From Suilimivivens sp964614185 (GTDB lineage: Bacteria > Bacillota > Clostridia > Lachnospirales > Lachnospiraceae), in the NCBI GenBank assembly GCA_964614185.1, contig CAZTKJ010000034.1, positions 1-29,964 on the forward strand: a stretch of DNA of 29,964 nucleotides, written 5' to 3'. Below the pieces are notes generated by a model. That model did no database searches and was not told the DNA's origin. It saw only the letters and a list, made by a program, of their open reading frames with translations. Within the stretch, counting starts at the first letter, position 1; every line of letters begins with the position of its first letter. Below are positions 16,001 to 25,135 of the stretch, in pieces. The translations under genes and the position numbers were made by a program.

Positions 16001-19000
16001 TATCATTACTATCCGGATATTTTCCTTCCGAAAACGTAATTGCCGTTTCGTCATTATCCTGTATCGCTTTTGCTTTGGCATCAGCAGGCACTACCTCAAT
16101 ATCTCCAATACCATATCCATTGCTGGTACTGATTTCCGTAACAGCTTCAGCAGGTACATTTTCAAACATTCCGTATTCGTTAATGTCTTCTTCTCCGGGA
16201 TAACTGCTGTTTACTGTAAGCGTACCTTTTTCAAGCTTCACCGCAGGTCTTGTGCTGTTAACCTTTACAGTTAACGTTACCGGCGCTAACTCTTGTATAT
16301 TTTTTTCTGTGACTTTTTCCTCTACCTCATCCCACTTTGTATCCAGAACTACCTGAGGCGCAATTGTAAACTTATATGTGCCTTTCAGTGTACTCTCTGT
16401 TGCCTGTACTCTGATATCATCGCCTTCCAGATAAACTGCAGGACCATTTTCACATGTGTAGATGAATTGATACTCATCTTCCCCGCTGTACCTAGCATAT
16501 TCGCTGAAATCAATGTCCTCACCATCCTCGCCGGGCTCGTCGTTCCCACCATCGTCCCAAGGTCCGACTACATACTGATAGTTGCCTTTGATATTCCACT
16601 TAATCAAAACTCTGGAGGACAAATCATTATTGTCTATCGTAACAGTACTTTGGGCAAGGGATGCCACAGGCAGTGTATCTGTTACCTGAACGCTGAAGTT
16701 GATTGGCGTGAGAGCCATTGGAGCTAAAATATCCTGCCAGTCACCTTCCTGAACTTCTGCATTGGTTCCAACTACTACATATGGCGTAACACTGTATTTA
16801 TACTCGCCTGCAGCTGCTCCCTCTTCTGCCGATACACAAATACGATTATCATACACTTCAAACGTAATCCGGCTGTTCTCTTCTGTTATGCCATTAGGCC
16901 CTTTTACTAAAGTAATGCTGTCTTTAATCCAATCGCCGTCAAAACATTCCATCCAGCAGGAAGGACCGTAAAGAGTCTGAATCTGACTTTCATCAAACTG
17001 CAGACAGGTTTCCTCTTCTGTAAATCTATAATTTGTATTTACTGTCAGCTTTGAAGAAGAAAGGGTAGCCTTTGCAGCGCTTGTCGTCACTACTACCGAT
17101 ATCGTCTGTTTTTTTAATGAATGTTCAAAAAACGTATCTTCAATATTACGCTCCTCGGTCTTGATCTCACCGTCTTCATCCGGACCCATGGTAACCGTTT
17201 CCGTTGTATATGCTTTTACCTTCGGCTCCCATGTAAAGGTGTAGGTTCCCTTAGGCACTCCCGGTCCTACCGCAACCAGAATTTCTTCTCCCGCCTGCCA
17301 GAAGTCGATCTGATCTTCATAAGCTTTCTGCTTATCTGCAATAACCATATCTATAGAACCGTCTTCATTGCTTAACAGGTCATATCCTTCTGTCAATGTA
17401 TAAGACAGTCCTGAAGTATATGCATTACCGTCAAAGGTTGCAAAATCTGCTGTATTAACAGTCACTTTTCCGCCGCCATTAACCTTTATTGATGGCGTTG
17501 CCGCAGTGATCTTGAGAGATACTTCTGCTGTTTTCGGACAGTTTCTATAGCTCTCTGATTCAACCGTCAGTTTTATCTTTTTATTGTTAAAGAGTTTGAC
17601 GATTTCTGCGGGAGGCTTTCCATTAGCATCCTTAAATATAACACTGTACACACCTTCCTCGTTTCTCTTTAACTCAAAATATTGCGAAAAGCTATTAGTC
17701 GTAGCATCGGTTGTATCCAACGTAATTTCAGTATCTCCGCCGTTTACTACATCCCCCACCTTCACCGTCAAAGCGCTTTCTCTTTTAGAAGGAACGCTGA
17801 GGTCTATGGTATCTGTTGAAGTCACAGTGACCTTAGGCGCAGTGCCGCCAATCTGTAAAGATACGGTATATTCATAAGGTTCTAAATCCTGAAGTCCATT
17901 TTCACCTTCTGGGTCTTCATAAGTTGTATAAACCTTAAATTTAAGATTATATGTTCCGGAAGCCGGAGGGTCATTATCATATAAGTTTCTTATACTGAAT
18001 GAAACTTTATCACGATAACCGATACAATCAAACAAACCGCTTATATCATCGGTATTGCCTTTTTTATTCAGTATTACTGACTCTATACCGGCTCTGTTTA
18101 TCTTCACACCATCAGGAAGTGCAAATGTATATTCCGCCGTGCCGTACACTTTGTAGATATCCAGCGCTGCACTGTCATTATAAAGCCTTGGTTTTAAATC
18201 TCTTACGGTAAACAGCATGCTGATGGCTGCTGCATTAGTATCATTAACAGTTGCTATAATAAGCACTGTTCCTTCGCCTTTAAGCTTGATGCCTGTTACT
18301 TGATTCTTGTCAGATGGGTCATCTTTTACCAATTCTGCCAAGCCAGGGTCTGATACCGTCCATTTAAGTTTATTGGAAGGCAAGGGTTCGGGTTCTCCAG
18401 TGGTATTTTTAATATCGGAGATAGGAATAATATGCTCCCAGACATATTTACCATCATCATCTGTTTCATTAAGGTCGAAGACAAACTGATATCTTTCATC
18501 CGCCGGATCAATGGAGCTGTCAAGTACTTCCGCTCCTTTCCATAATTTCAGGGTAAAGCTTTCTACCAGATTTGCGCCAACGGATACCGTAAGAACCATA
18601 TCTCCGTTATCTGCGTATGGTGTATACACTCTTACCAGTGCTTTTCCGTCTGCCTTTGCCGTAAGACGTAAAGATGCAGTTCCATCATTATTCTTAATTA
18701 TTTCAGCATCTACAAACGTACTTCCTGAAATCACTTCACAGGAGACCTGCGCATATTCTTTACCATCAAAAGTTATGCCGTATTCTAAGAATCCGTCTCC
18801 TTCCATGCTCCGCTGCACAATGGGAATATCTACTGTATCTCCCTTCTTTTCCATAACAGGATTCCATTTATCGTCACAGGGAATCAAATCGTATTGTCCC
18901 CCTGCAACCGGATCGATCCATACAGAACAGCTGTCTCCAAACAGTTCAAAGATAAAATCTGAACCTTCACCGCCTTTGATATTGCCTTTACTATCCTTGC

Positions 19001-22000
19001 GCAGCTGCGGTGTCACTTCGTAAGTAATCGTAGCAACGTTATTACTATTTGTCTTACGCTCTATCTTCCATGCATCTTTGCTGTCTGCTTTTCTTCCTTC
19101 GGGTGTCACAACTCTGAGAACGCCTAATGCCTCATATTCCTTTAATGCATCTTCCGTCAGAACACATTCAACGTTCTTTTCCGTTTCTGAATCCCATTTG
19201 AAAGCTGTCACATAGATTTCCTGTGTATCTCCAAGAGTAATCCAGTTAGGTTGCTCATCCATCATATCATAGTAATCAGGGCGTACTGCAAAGTAAACAG
19301 TCTTTACGATATCATCACCCTTTTTAATATTGATTTTGACAACTCCGGGATTTACTGCTCTATAATAACGGCTGCCATCGTCTCTCCATTCTTCTGCAAA
19401 TTCATCCGTTACCAGTCCCACATCTTTGCCGTTTTCATCATTAATTGTTGGTTCGTCTCTCTCTATTTCTACAGTCACATCTGTTTTGCCGGGATATCCG
19501 TTCTTCACCTTAGAAACAATATCGAAGTCAAAGGTTTCTGTTAATTCCTCACCTATACGAACTTCATAATATTCTATACCTTCGGATGACTTCACGGTAC
19601 TCCGCAATGTATTGACCGTATAGTCAACAGCAGCGCTGCTTTCCGTCATGGCAATAAATTTGTATTTCCGTGTTTTGGAATTTTCAGCCACCCATGATTT
19701 TAACGCACTGTTGCCGCTATTATCTGTAAATCCGTAGAAAGTAACTCCCATTACAGAATCAGCTATTCCGCTGACAGGGTTGATTTGTGTATCTTCATTA
19801 TATACATAAATATTCTTAGCCTGTGTAAGTCCGCCCTCCCATGATACCAGGGTAGATGGCAGCACCAATGTATCAACCGCAGTTTTTTCTAAAGCCTTGG
19901 CATTTATGTCTGTAATTCCCTCAGGAAGAACTGCTGCTGTTCCCATTTTCTCCAAAACCTTGATGGCCGTTACCTTCTCATAATCCGTTTCAATTTTCAC
20001 GAGGATTTCACCCCAGGCCTCATATCTCGGGAAGGTATTGCTTTCCTCCCACCGGAAACCTGTAATATTGGAGAAATCCAACTTATATGTATCCTCCGTC
20101 CACTTGGCATCCCCGCGCCATAATAGATCTCCCTCGTAGTTGGAAGCAATTTCAATAAGCTCTGTGGTGCCATCACTGTTTTTCTTATACAGGGCACAAT
20201 ATTTCGCATCATCATCCCTATAGCCGCTGACGAAAGCGCCCCATGTTCCATAAGAACAGTAATCTTCATTTGCATCATTAACTACTATCTGACGCAGATT
20301 GGAATAACTCTTATCCGTAACTAAAGCTCCTCTGATATCTTTTACTGTTTTCGGAATGATCACAATATCCGAGGCATATCTTCTAATGCCGTTTTCATAG
20401 ATATTATTCAGGCATCCTTCTGCCATTGCTGCGACAGTATACCCCTCTACCTCTTCAGGAATATCAAGCTGTGTTTCGCCTCTATAATATTCCCCACCAT
20501 CAATAATCAAAGCTCCCGTAAAAACAGCTTCATTATTATCTTCTATATCAAAGAGATAGCGTACTCCGCCTGCGTCCTTACTCAGCTTATCTGTACCTGA
20601 CGCTTCAAAAGGAATTTCCCATGTTCCTGCCACAGTTTCCACCAATAAGTAAGGCGGATTTTGAACAAAGCTATCCCATGCTTCATCATCCCTTAAATCC
20701 AGCATATACTGGACAGTTACGCTTTTTCCCGATAAAGAAGAAGAAATGATTTTTAAATTATAACGGCTTTCTTCTCCATTTTGGGATTTCACACCAAGGA
20801 ACGGCTTTGCTTCACTGCCAAGTACATCAAAGGCAGCTGTTCCATAATATTGCTTACCGGAATTAACGGAATTAACGTAATCAACCGTAACTCCTTTTAC
20901 ATTTCCAACGCTCGTTATCTGCAGCGTATAAGTAAAATCAGTTGCTTTCGCCGAAGCGCTGCCTTGATAATGAGCCTTAACAGTTAACGTTCCATACGTG
21001 CCCTCCGGTATTGTCAATGTCATCGCTGCGCCATTTTCTGAAACATCAGAAGTTATCTGTCCTTCCGGAACAGTACATCCGCTTTGCACAATTTCAAAAG
21101 CGCCATCTTTACCCAGCGCATTATTTGCAATGCCTTCATTTAATCTGAAATAAACTGTCTTATCACCGTCTGTAAGGATTTTTCCGTCTGAGGGAACTTC
21201 TCGAAACATGGGAATATCAGGAACGTCATCATAGTAGTAAACTTCCTCTTCATAAACGGAAAGCTTTGTATTGGCGCCGGGCACTTCAGCGTACACTGCC
21301 AGTACAATCGGTTCTGCTACCGGTCCGTCTATTACATAAGTATTTACTGTAATCCGACATTTCCCATTCTCATCAATGCTAAGATCTGCTAAAGCGCTGT
21401 TATAGTTTATATTTGCTTCTCCGTTTATAACGGAGGCAGCAGTTTCAACAGACTTATCTTTATGATACTGCATAACCACAAAGTTTTCCGGTAAGTCTGT
21501 CTCTATCTCTTTTCCCACTAACGCCCCATAAGGGAATCCGTTTTTCTGATTCACATCAACCACAATATAAGTAAGATAACCGGCAGGAAGCAGCTTGTTG
21601 TAATCTCCTTTTCCTGCAGCATAAGTTCCCGTTACGGCATGAGGACGGAATGCATCATACCCTGACGGAAGGCATGTCACTTCATATCTTCCTGCAGGAT
21701 CATTATCCGATTCTACAATTATTTTGGTACCGTCATCAGAAAAGCAGCCCAGGCCACCTGCCAGGTTATAAGAAATCCACTTATAAGCTGCTGAATCCAA
21801 AGTCAGTTCTTTGGAATTGGAAACCATTCCGGGTACACCGTCGATCCCAAAAACATTGTTGATTACATTGATGGGAGTTCCCGGTAATAATTTCTCTACT
21901 GAACCTAAATCCACCGGTTCTAAGTTATCTACGTTCCACTTGACACCCATTGGTGCATTCAGCATAGTCACATTGCCATCTTTGATCTGAACTCGAAGAT

Positions 22001-23471
22001 GTGTATTTCCAAGCTTAAACACCGGCGGCATGGAAGAATCATTTTCTCCACTCATGCTAAGAAGGCTTCCTCCGGAAGTAAATTCTGCATTACAGTTATT
22101 CAATTCCGTTTTCTCATAAGTCTTTTGGGAAACCTGAAGCAGATTCCCATTGTTTAAGGAAAACTGGCAGTCATTAAGACATACCGGCGCTTCAGATGCA
22201 TCTATGACTGTGCCGCCGGTTTTCGTAATGGTAAGCCCATTAATGGTCACTGTGCCTCCCATATCTGCTTTCGTTGTAAAACTGCCTGTAAAATGAGCTC
22301 CCCAACCTTCCAGAATGACTCTGTCACTAATGACAATGGGTTCTTCCGCTTCTATATATATTCCATCCGGAATATTCAGATTTAGTTTCTCTTTTATTTC
22401 TTTTGATATTTCTGAAAGCTTATCGATATGCTTCTGCAAAAGCACTGCATTGCTCTTACCTGCTGCTTCACCTTTCGCATACCCTACAGGGCCTACTGCT
22501 TCGGTCTGATAGCAGTCCATTTTCTCTTCAGATTCATTCCATACGCCATACTTGGCAAAGATATATTTTCCGTTATCTTCTTCGCGGATATCATAGAACA
22601 GATTGCCGCCCTCTATATACTCGGCATTATTGCCCTCTGCATCATCTGCACGGAAGAAAAAACAGTTCCATTCTTCTACATTTCCTTCTGCCTCTTTCAG
22701 ACAAAGAGCAAGCCCCGGAAGAGTCAGACCTTCCAACACCGCTTCCCCTTCTTTTGTTTCATCAGGCCGGATATTGCCAAGCCACATTTCCTCGCTTCCA
22801 TTTTTTAACTTTATCTTTACAGTCAATCGAAATTCAAATGGAAAGAACTGATGATTCAGATAGAGAGTACCATCATCTCCGCAAGGGTAGGGTTCTGTTT
22901 CTTCATTTTCTGCCTGGGCTGTCCATGTGATCTTTTCCACATCCCCCTTTTGCAGAACCTTACCTTTCTCATTGTCATAAATATATATGGTATCGCTTGC
23001 TGTTATGGCAAAGCTTCCATCATAGTCCTGACCTTCCGGATCATTTACCCTGAAAGTATACCTTGAAAATCCTTCTTGGGCGGCGGTAGCGATCTCCGAA
23101 ACATCCTGCAAAGGACTTGCCGTGGGAAGCAGCTCTTCTTCCGGAGATTCCGTTGGCGCTTCCTCAGGACTTTCTGTGGGGATTTCCTCAGGACTCTCCG
23201 CAGGTGTTTCCGTAGGACTCTCCACAGGTGTTTCCGTTGGATTCTCCGCAGGTGTTTCCATAGGGCTCTCCACAGGATCTTCTTCCTGATCCTCCACCGG
23301 TGCAGATTCTTCTCCTTCTTCAGTTTCCGTCAAAATTGTTTCCAAAGACTCTTCATTATCCCCGGCAATTGTCTGTGCCAGCGAAACAAAAGAGGAATCT
23401 GACCACAGCATCGCAACCACCAGTGCCATGGCAAAAATTCTTTTTACCAGATATTTGGTCTTAAATTTCAT
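13044..23471 (-). CDS. Giant secreted multidomain surface protein (adhesin-like)
   Basis: The product is about 3,475 residues. A signal peptide (n-region Lys-rich; core IFAMALVVAMLW; end near SLAQT, residue 34) is followed by a Pro/Glu/Ser/Thr stalk (residues 66-111), a segment with beta-helix character (about 370-480), an LRR-like/BspA-type segment (about 1015-1230), Big2-like stretches (about 1240-1750), and about 13 tandem Ig-like domains of 100-145 residues to the end. No LPXTG motif, terminal hydrophobic tail, SLH domain, dockerin or choline-binding repeat is visible, so the mode of attachment is unknown. The start at 23471 is chosen because AAGGAG lies seven bases before it, whereas the in-frame ATG at 23489 has no ribosome binding site. 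The kinase and HTH genes lie upstream on the same strand. Adhesion or glycan binding is a plausible role but is not shown. Confidence 0.9.
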   Translation of the reverse strand: MKFKTKYLVKRIFAMALVVAMLWSDSSFVSLAQTIAGDNEESLETILTETEEGEESAPVEDQEEDPVESPMETPAENPTETPVESPTETPAESPEEIPTESPEEAPTESPEEELLPTASPLQDVSEIATAAQEGFSRYTFRVNDPEGQDYDGSFAITASDTIYIYDNEKGKVLQKGDVEKITWTAQAENEETEPYPCGDDGTLYLNHQFFPFEFRLTVKIKLKNGSEEMWLGNIRPDETKEGEAVLEGLTLPGLALCLKEAEGNVEEWNCFFFRADDAEGNNAEYIEGGNLFYDIREEDNGKYIFAKYGVWNESEEKMDCYQTEAVGPVGYAKGEAAGKSNAVLLQKHIDKLSEISKEIKEKLNLNIPDGIYIEAEEPIVISDRVILEGWGAHFTGSFTTKADMGGTVTINGLTITKTGGTVIDASEAPVCLNDCQFSLNNGNLLQVSQKTYEKTELNNCNAEFTSGGSLLSMSGENDSSMPPVFKLGNTHLRVQIKDGNVTMLNAPMGVKWNVDNLEPVDLGSVEKLLPGTPINVINNVFGIDGVPGMVSNSKELTLDSAAYKWISYNLAGGLGCFSDDGTKIIVESDNDPAGRYEVTCLPSGYDAFRPHAVTGTYAAGKGDYNKLLPAGYLTYIVVDVNQKNGFPYGALVGKEIETDLPENFVVMQYHKDKSVETAASVINGEANINYNSALADLSIDENGKCRITVNTYVIDGPVAEPIVLAVYAEVPGANTKLSVYEEEVYYYDDVPDIPMFREVPSDGKILTDGDKTVYFRLNEGIANNALGKDGAFEIVQSGCTVPEGQITSDVSENGAAMTLTIPEGTYGTLTVKAHYQGSASAKATDFTYTLQITSVGNVKGVTVDYVNSVNSGKQYYGTAAFDVLGSEAKPFLGVKSQNGEESRYNLKIISSSLSGKSVTVQYMLDLRDDEAWDSFVQNPPYLLVETVAGTWEIPFEASGTDKLSKDAGGVRYLFDIEDNNEAVFTGALIIDGGEYYRGETQLDIPEEVEGYTVAAMAEGCLNNIYENGIRRYASDIVIIPKTVKDIRGALVTDKSYSNLRQIVVNDANEDYCSYGTWGAFVSGYRDDDAKYCALYKKNSDGTTELIEIASNYEGDLLWRGDAKWTEDTYKLDFSNITGFRWEESNTFPRYEAWGEILVKIETDYEKVTAIKVLEKMGTAAVLPEGITDINAKALEKTAVDTLVLPSTLVSWEGGLTQAKNIYVYNEDTQINPVSGIADSVMGVTFYGFTDNSGNSALKSWVAENSKTRKYKFIAMTESSAAVDYTVNTLRSTVKSSEGIEYYEVRIGEELTETFDFDIVSKVKNGYPGKTDVTVEIERDEPTINDENGKDVGLVTDEFAEEWRDDGSRYYRAVNPGVVKINIKKGDDIVKTVYFAVRPDYYDMMDEQPNWITLGDTQEIYVTAFKWDSETEKNVECVLTEDALKEYEALGVLRVVTPEGRKADSKDAWKIERKTNSNNVATITYEVTPQLRKDSKGNIKGGEGSDFIFELFGDSCSVWIDPVAGGQYDLIPCDDKWNPVMEKKGDTVDIPIVQRSMEGDGFLEYGITFDGKEYAQVSCEVISGSTFVDAEIIKNNDGTASLRLTAKADGKALVRVYTPYADNGDMVLTVSVGANLVESFTLKLWKGAEVLDSSIDPADERYQFVFDLNETDDDGKYVWEHIIPISDIKNTTGEPEPLPSNKLKWTVSDPGLAELVKDDPSDKNQVTGIKLKGEGTVLIIATVNDTNAAAISMLFTVRDLKPRLYNDSAALDIYKVYGTAEYTFALPDGVKINRAGIESVILNKKGNTDDISGLFDCIGYRDKVSFSIRNLYDNDPPASGTYNLKFKVYTTYEDPEGENGLQDLEPYEYTVSLQIGGTAPKVTVTSTDTIDLSVPSKRESALTVKVGDVVNGGDTEITLDTTDATTNSFSQYFELKRNEEGVYSVIFKDANGKPPAEIVKLFNNKKIKLTVESESYRNCPKTAEVSLKITAATPSIKVNGGGKVTVNTADFATFDGNAYTSGLSYTLTEGYDLLSNEDGSIDMVIADKQKAYEDQIDFWQAGEEILVAVGPGVPKGTYTFTWEPKVKAYTTETVTMGPDEDGEIKTEERNIEDTFFEHSLKKQTISVVVTTSAAKATLSSSKLTVNTNYRFTEEETCLQFDESQIQTLYGPSCWMECFDGDWIKDSITLVKGPNGITEENSRITFEVYDNRICVSAEEGAAAGEYKYSVTPYVVVGTNAEVQEGDWQDILAPMALTPINFSVQVTDTLPVASLAQSTVTIDNNDLSSRVLIKWNIKGNYQYVVGPWDDGGNDEPGEDGEDIDFSEYARYSGEDEYQFIYTCENGPAVYLEGDDIRVQATESTLKGTYKFTIAPQVVLDTKWDEVEEKVTEKNIQELAPVTLTVKVNSTRPAVKLEKGTLTVNSSYPGEEDINEYGMFENVPAEAVTEISTSNGYGIGDIEVVPADAKAKAIQDNDETAITFSEGKYPDSNDIYCFAAIPTTATPNGTYNYLVYAWLYGEDEEGNPIRRGAALEPVKLKVTVKNEKPKLQLSTSSILLPAGREGCADITLQGQTEFVSSIAERTEYLVNIGGKWQLTDDETDGAYVKLETAEDGSITVTSLGKPDAVNKAMVTYTQAICLIGNTESYDASYQLTFNLTSADPAVVLSAKTITVNKNFDEWAQEGNQVKLTLNNGEKIAWYDIDDTNAGTKQNVIRLAQIDEESDEYGITYRAYFAKPDKVVKGSYTFNLTPYVIGADGEDKALSPVKLTVNITDTLPTVSASQTKVTINKLDTRGNTWQFIHLKPSISCEEVRYDVAVTKGPKGVDLLDISFCPAGWDICDEADLILGSVDSEIPDGAYTVTVTPYTWVNGERKDLKSINIAVTVNSPKITAALQAPKVTIDVATEGNVYTRNSILLTGTNADMVSNIYWDWELTKKPKGAEEELWIEDRWQEEEETDGKEFAICWGDRRADDKHVNVTPGTYEFTLTPSGLETCDGEVHLPIPGAMKLTVTVKNSMPAVKYGKTASKMNMAFMNEDNTFIALSDTSWHFEYVDAVMTSWPKGAGEEDRSGLKIDFEGDRLKVRGSEKVPEGSYTFTLEPHAKKNGIEMPLKEQKYTVTVKNEIPTAKAASGKLTCNMLYTGKYLFEENPEDNFNKKQQTKLTLSKNYGSSHFEDVKIAFTGKAAQQAEADKFDWRFYPDDGIIAVSLREGRVANNGSYSFEITPVIRGDLTGVKMTLKPVKITVAVENKAIKATAKASGKIDLLNRDESGITYNVTLSDKDADIIEWIDIEPPEKGNNESWRFWLEQDEEDPAKCIVRAKNGEEFSTKVNYEMRLAVHTIYGKTYYVPVKIKPTQSKLTAKSDVTAVTLFKQGSSDTAAVAEIKASINNTPSGEMHILCTEEGELVTSNTDFRVYMLERDEDSKSAKVKIQFASEQAKSKYKAGSKVTLPIYVNVFNQATDTYNTVKVNMTVNIKN
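13045..18200 (-). repeat. About 13 tandem Ig-like domain repeats in the giant protein
   Basis: Degenerate units start near plus-strand positions 18200, 17850, 17510, 17090, 16680, 16265, 15860, 15515, 15165, 14825, 14440, 14120, 13740 and 13425. Each opens with a motif such as 'P.V.....K.TVN' and closes with 'G.Y.F...P', then 'L.VTV', for example GSYTFTLEP, GSYTFNLTP, GAYTVTVTP and GTYEFTLTP. The first and last units are the most diverged. The units are related at protein level but show no long identical DNA stretches, so they are old duplications. Confidence 0.75.
23139..23276 (-). repeat. Pro/Glu-rich 12-base periodic repeat (stalk)
   Basis: This stretch encodes units of four residues with Pro at every fourth position (ESPT, ETPV, ENPT, ETPA, ESPE). 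At DNA level near-identical blocks of 12 and 24 bases such as GGTGTTTCCGTAGGACTCTC recur. The product is an acidic, extended stalk directly after the signal peptide region. Such repeats can change copy number by slippage in multiples that keep the frame. Confidence 0.8.
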
Positions 23472-23657
23472 ATAACTTCTCCTTTTCATGATATTTAAAT
23501 TGAAAGGTAATATTACATCTTAATTAATTATTTATTTCTATCTTACTTTATAGATGATAGTATTACAATGGATTTATACTTGCTTTATATTGTATTTTTA
23601 TTGCATTTGCATTATAGAAATGCTTATAAATTATAACAGAAAACATCCACAAAATTG
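23472..23657 (-). promoter_or_regulatory. AT-rich intergenic region upstream of the giant gene
   Basis: This region of about 186 bases is very AT-rich and contains two minus-strand TATAAT hexamers (23630-23635 and 23611-23616). Neither has a convincing -35 at 16-18 bases. It would give a leader of over 130 bases for the giant gene. A small inverted repeat GCATT/AATGC (23606-23622) also occurs. I see no coding sequence here. Confidence 0.4.
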
Positions 23658-23675
23658 GTGTGCAGCATTGCACAC
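23658..23675 (-). terminator. Hairpin directly after the kinase stop codon
   Basis: GTGTGCA (23658-23664) pairs perfectly with TGCACAC (23669-23675) around a 4-base loop. On the minus strand CAATTTT follows. It begins three bases past the kinase stop codon. It may be a leaky terminator that lowers readthrough into the giant gene. Confidence 0.55.
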
Positions 23676-23677
23676 TT

Positions 23678-25135
23678 TTACCGGGTATCCAATACTTCCA
23701 ATTCCCCATTCAGGCAGTTCAAAATGTCAAAAATACATCCTGCCATATTTTCCCGGTTGCCTTCCACTGCATATTGGTAAAGATCGCTTCTCATTTCCTC
23801 TCCGTTCTGGTCAATATAGGAGCATTCAATACATTCCCTGATTGCTTTCGTGATTCTCTGGCTCTGTTGTTCATAGTTTCCAAGCTGACGAACTATCCGT
23901 CCATCTCCGGAAGCCAGTTTGTCTGCTATAAATTCATATCCTGTACGTTTTATACTGTGAACTGCCCACTCCTCTTGTGTCATTCCATCAACATCAATGG
24001 TTTCCACTTGCATAATCGTTGCATCCTGTAGCAGCCTTTCTACCATTGCTTCGCATGCTAATGCTGTGCCTGCCTCATCTTTTTCCTGGCACTTCTGCAG
24101 AATTTCCTTTATATTTTCCTCATATTTATAAGGACTCCATATATTCCAGTCGCTGTTTCCACCGGTTTTATCTTCTTCTGTCTGGTCTGAAACGGTTTCT
24201 CCTATACTTCTTATCTGCTCTCCTCCCCCGGCAGATCTTTCCAACTGATAAACCTTGGATCCCAGCCAGATAATTGACAATCCCATCACCCCTGTCAGAA
24301 ACCACGGAATACATCTTATCTTAAAAGCATCGCCGGAAAACTTAAGGAACCGGGAAAGGGCCTCTTCCAGCTGTTCTATATTCTGATACCGTTTGTCCGG
24401 ATCATAAGCGCAGCATCTGAGAATTATCTTTTTAAGTTCCTTTTCTTTTCCTGTCTTTAAAAGTTTTATATCCTCTTTTTCACATCCGGCAGTCACCATA
24501 TACAAAAGCACTTTTCCCGCACCGTAAATATCGGTTCTTACATCTGTCTGTCCAAATCCGAACTGCTCCGGCGCTGCATATCCTCTGGTGCCGATACAGA
24601 CAGTATCCTTTGGTTGCTCCGGTTTATAGCACCTTGCCGTCTCGAAATCAATAAGCCGTATCCGTCCCATAGCCGTAACTATAATATTTTCCGGCTTAAT
24701 ATCACGATGTATCACAGGCGGATGATAATGATGGAAGATGGCTATCTTCCGGCACAGCTGCCTTAGAAGTTCTGCTGCTTCCATAACAGTCATAACTCCG
24801 TCCTGCTCCACCAGTTCCCGAATAGTCGCTCCCTGTACATAGGGTCTGAGAAGATATACCTCTTCTTCCGTACTTTTAAGCTCTATTATTTTGGGATTTA
24901 TGGATTTTTCCTGTAATGTCAGTTCTTTAAGCAGTTCATATTCCGCCTGAAGAAACTTTCCCTGCTCCCCGGCGGCCTTCTTTAAAACAAACCGTTCTCT
25001 GCCCTTTCTTTCTTCCAACAGCCATGTCTGCTTGTCTTCCGAATCCTTCAGACAGAGGAGCACGTGGTATTTTTCCTTCCAGTCTTCAAATGCAAAAATC
25101 TCCTGCTTCGTCTCCTTTATCAAAGATTCTCCCAT
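23678..25135 (-). CDS. Membrane Ser/Thr protein kinase with unknown extracytoplasmic domain
   Basis: The 485-residue product has a Hanks-type kinase domain (residues 20-265): a candidate ATP-binding Lys52/Lys53 (FVLKK), a helix-C Glu65, HRDIKPEN at 143-150, the metal-binding Asp163 in a DFE variant of DFG, and AAPEQ at 187-191. The Gly-rich loop is not recognisable. One membrane helix follows (about 277-297), then about 185 mainly helical residues that should lie outside. There are no PASTA repeats, so it differs from PrkC/Stk1. The ATG (GGAGG upstream) overlaps the HTH gene by 16 bases, implying coupling. The giant secreted protein gene follows 206 bases downstream. A role in sensing a surface signal is an inference from this layout. 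Confidence 0.88.
   Translation of the reverse strand: MGESLIKETKQEIFAFEDWKEKYHVLLCLKDSEDKQTWLLEERKGRERFVLKKAAGEQGKFLQAEYELLKELTLQEKSINPKIIELKSTEEEVYLLRPYVQGATIRELVEQDGVMTVMEAAELLRQLCRKIAIFHHYHPPVIHRDIKPENIIVTAMGRIRLIDFETARCYKPEQPKDTVCIGTRGYAAPEQFGFGQTDVRTDIYGAGKVLLYMVTAGCEKEDIKLLKTGKEKELKKIILRCCAYDPDKRYQNIEQLEEALSRFLKFSGDAFKIRCIPWFLTGVMGLSIIWLGSKVYQLERSAGGGEQIRSIGETVSDQTEEDKTGGNSDWNIWSPYKYEENIKEILQKCQEKDEAGTALACEAMVERLLQDATIMQVETIDVDGMTQEEWAVHSIKRTGYEFIADKLASGDGRIVRQLGNYEQQSQRITKAIRECIECSYIDQNGEEMRSDLYQYAVEGNRENMAGCIFDILNCLNGELEVLDTR

Noticed and set aside
13045..18200. Possible CRISPR array or DNA-level tandem repeat in the repeat-rich part of the giant gene
   Set aside because: Units are 300-440 bases, diverged at DNA level and in frame; they are protein domain repeats, with no short identical repeats and spacers.
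22403..22930. 175-residue plus-strand open frame opposite the giant gene
   Set aside because: It lies fully inside the coding strand of the giant protein, shows biased His/Leu/Arg composition, and has no ribosome binding site or family resemblance.
23472..23489. Upstream ATG at 23489 as start of the giant protein
   Set aside because: The AAGGAG inside these first codons is itself the ribosome binding site for the ATG at 23471, and nothing similar precedes 23489.
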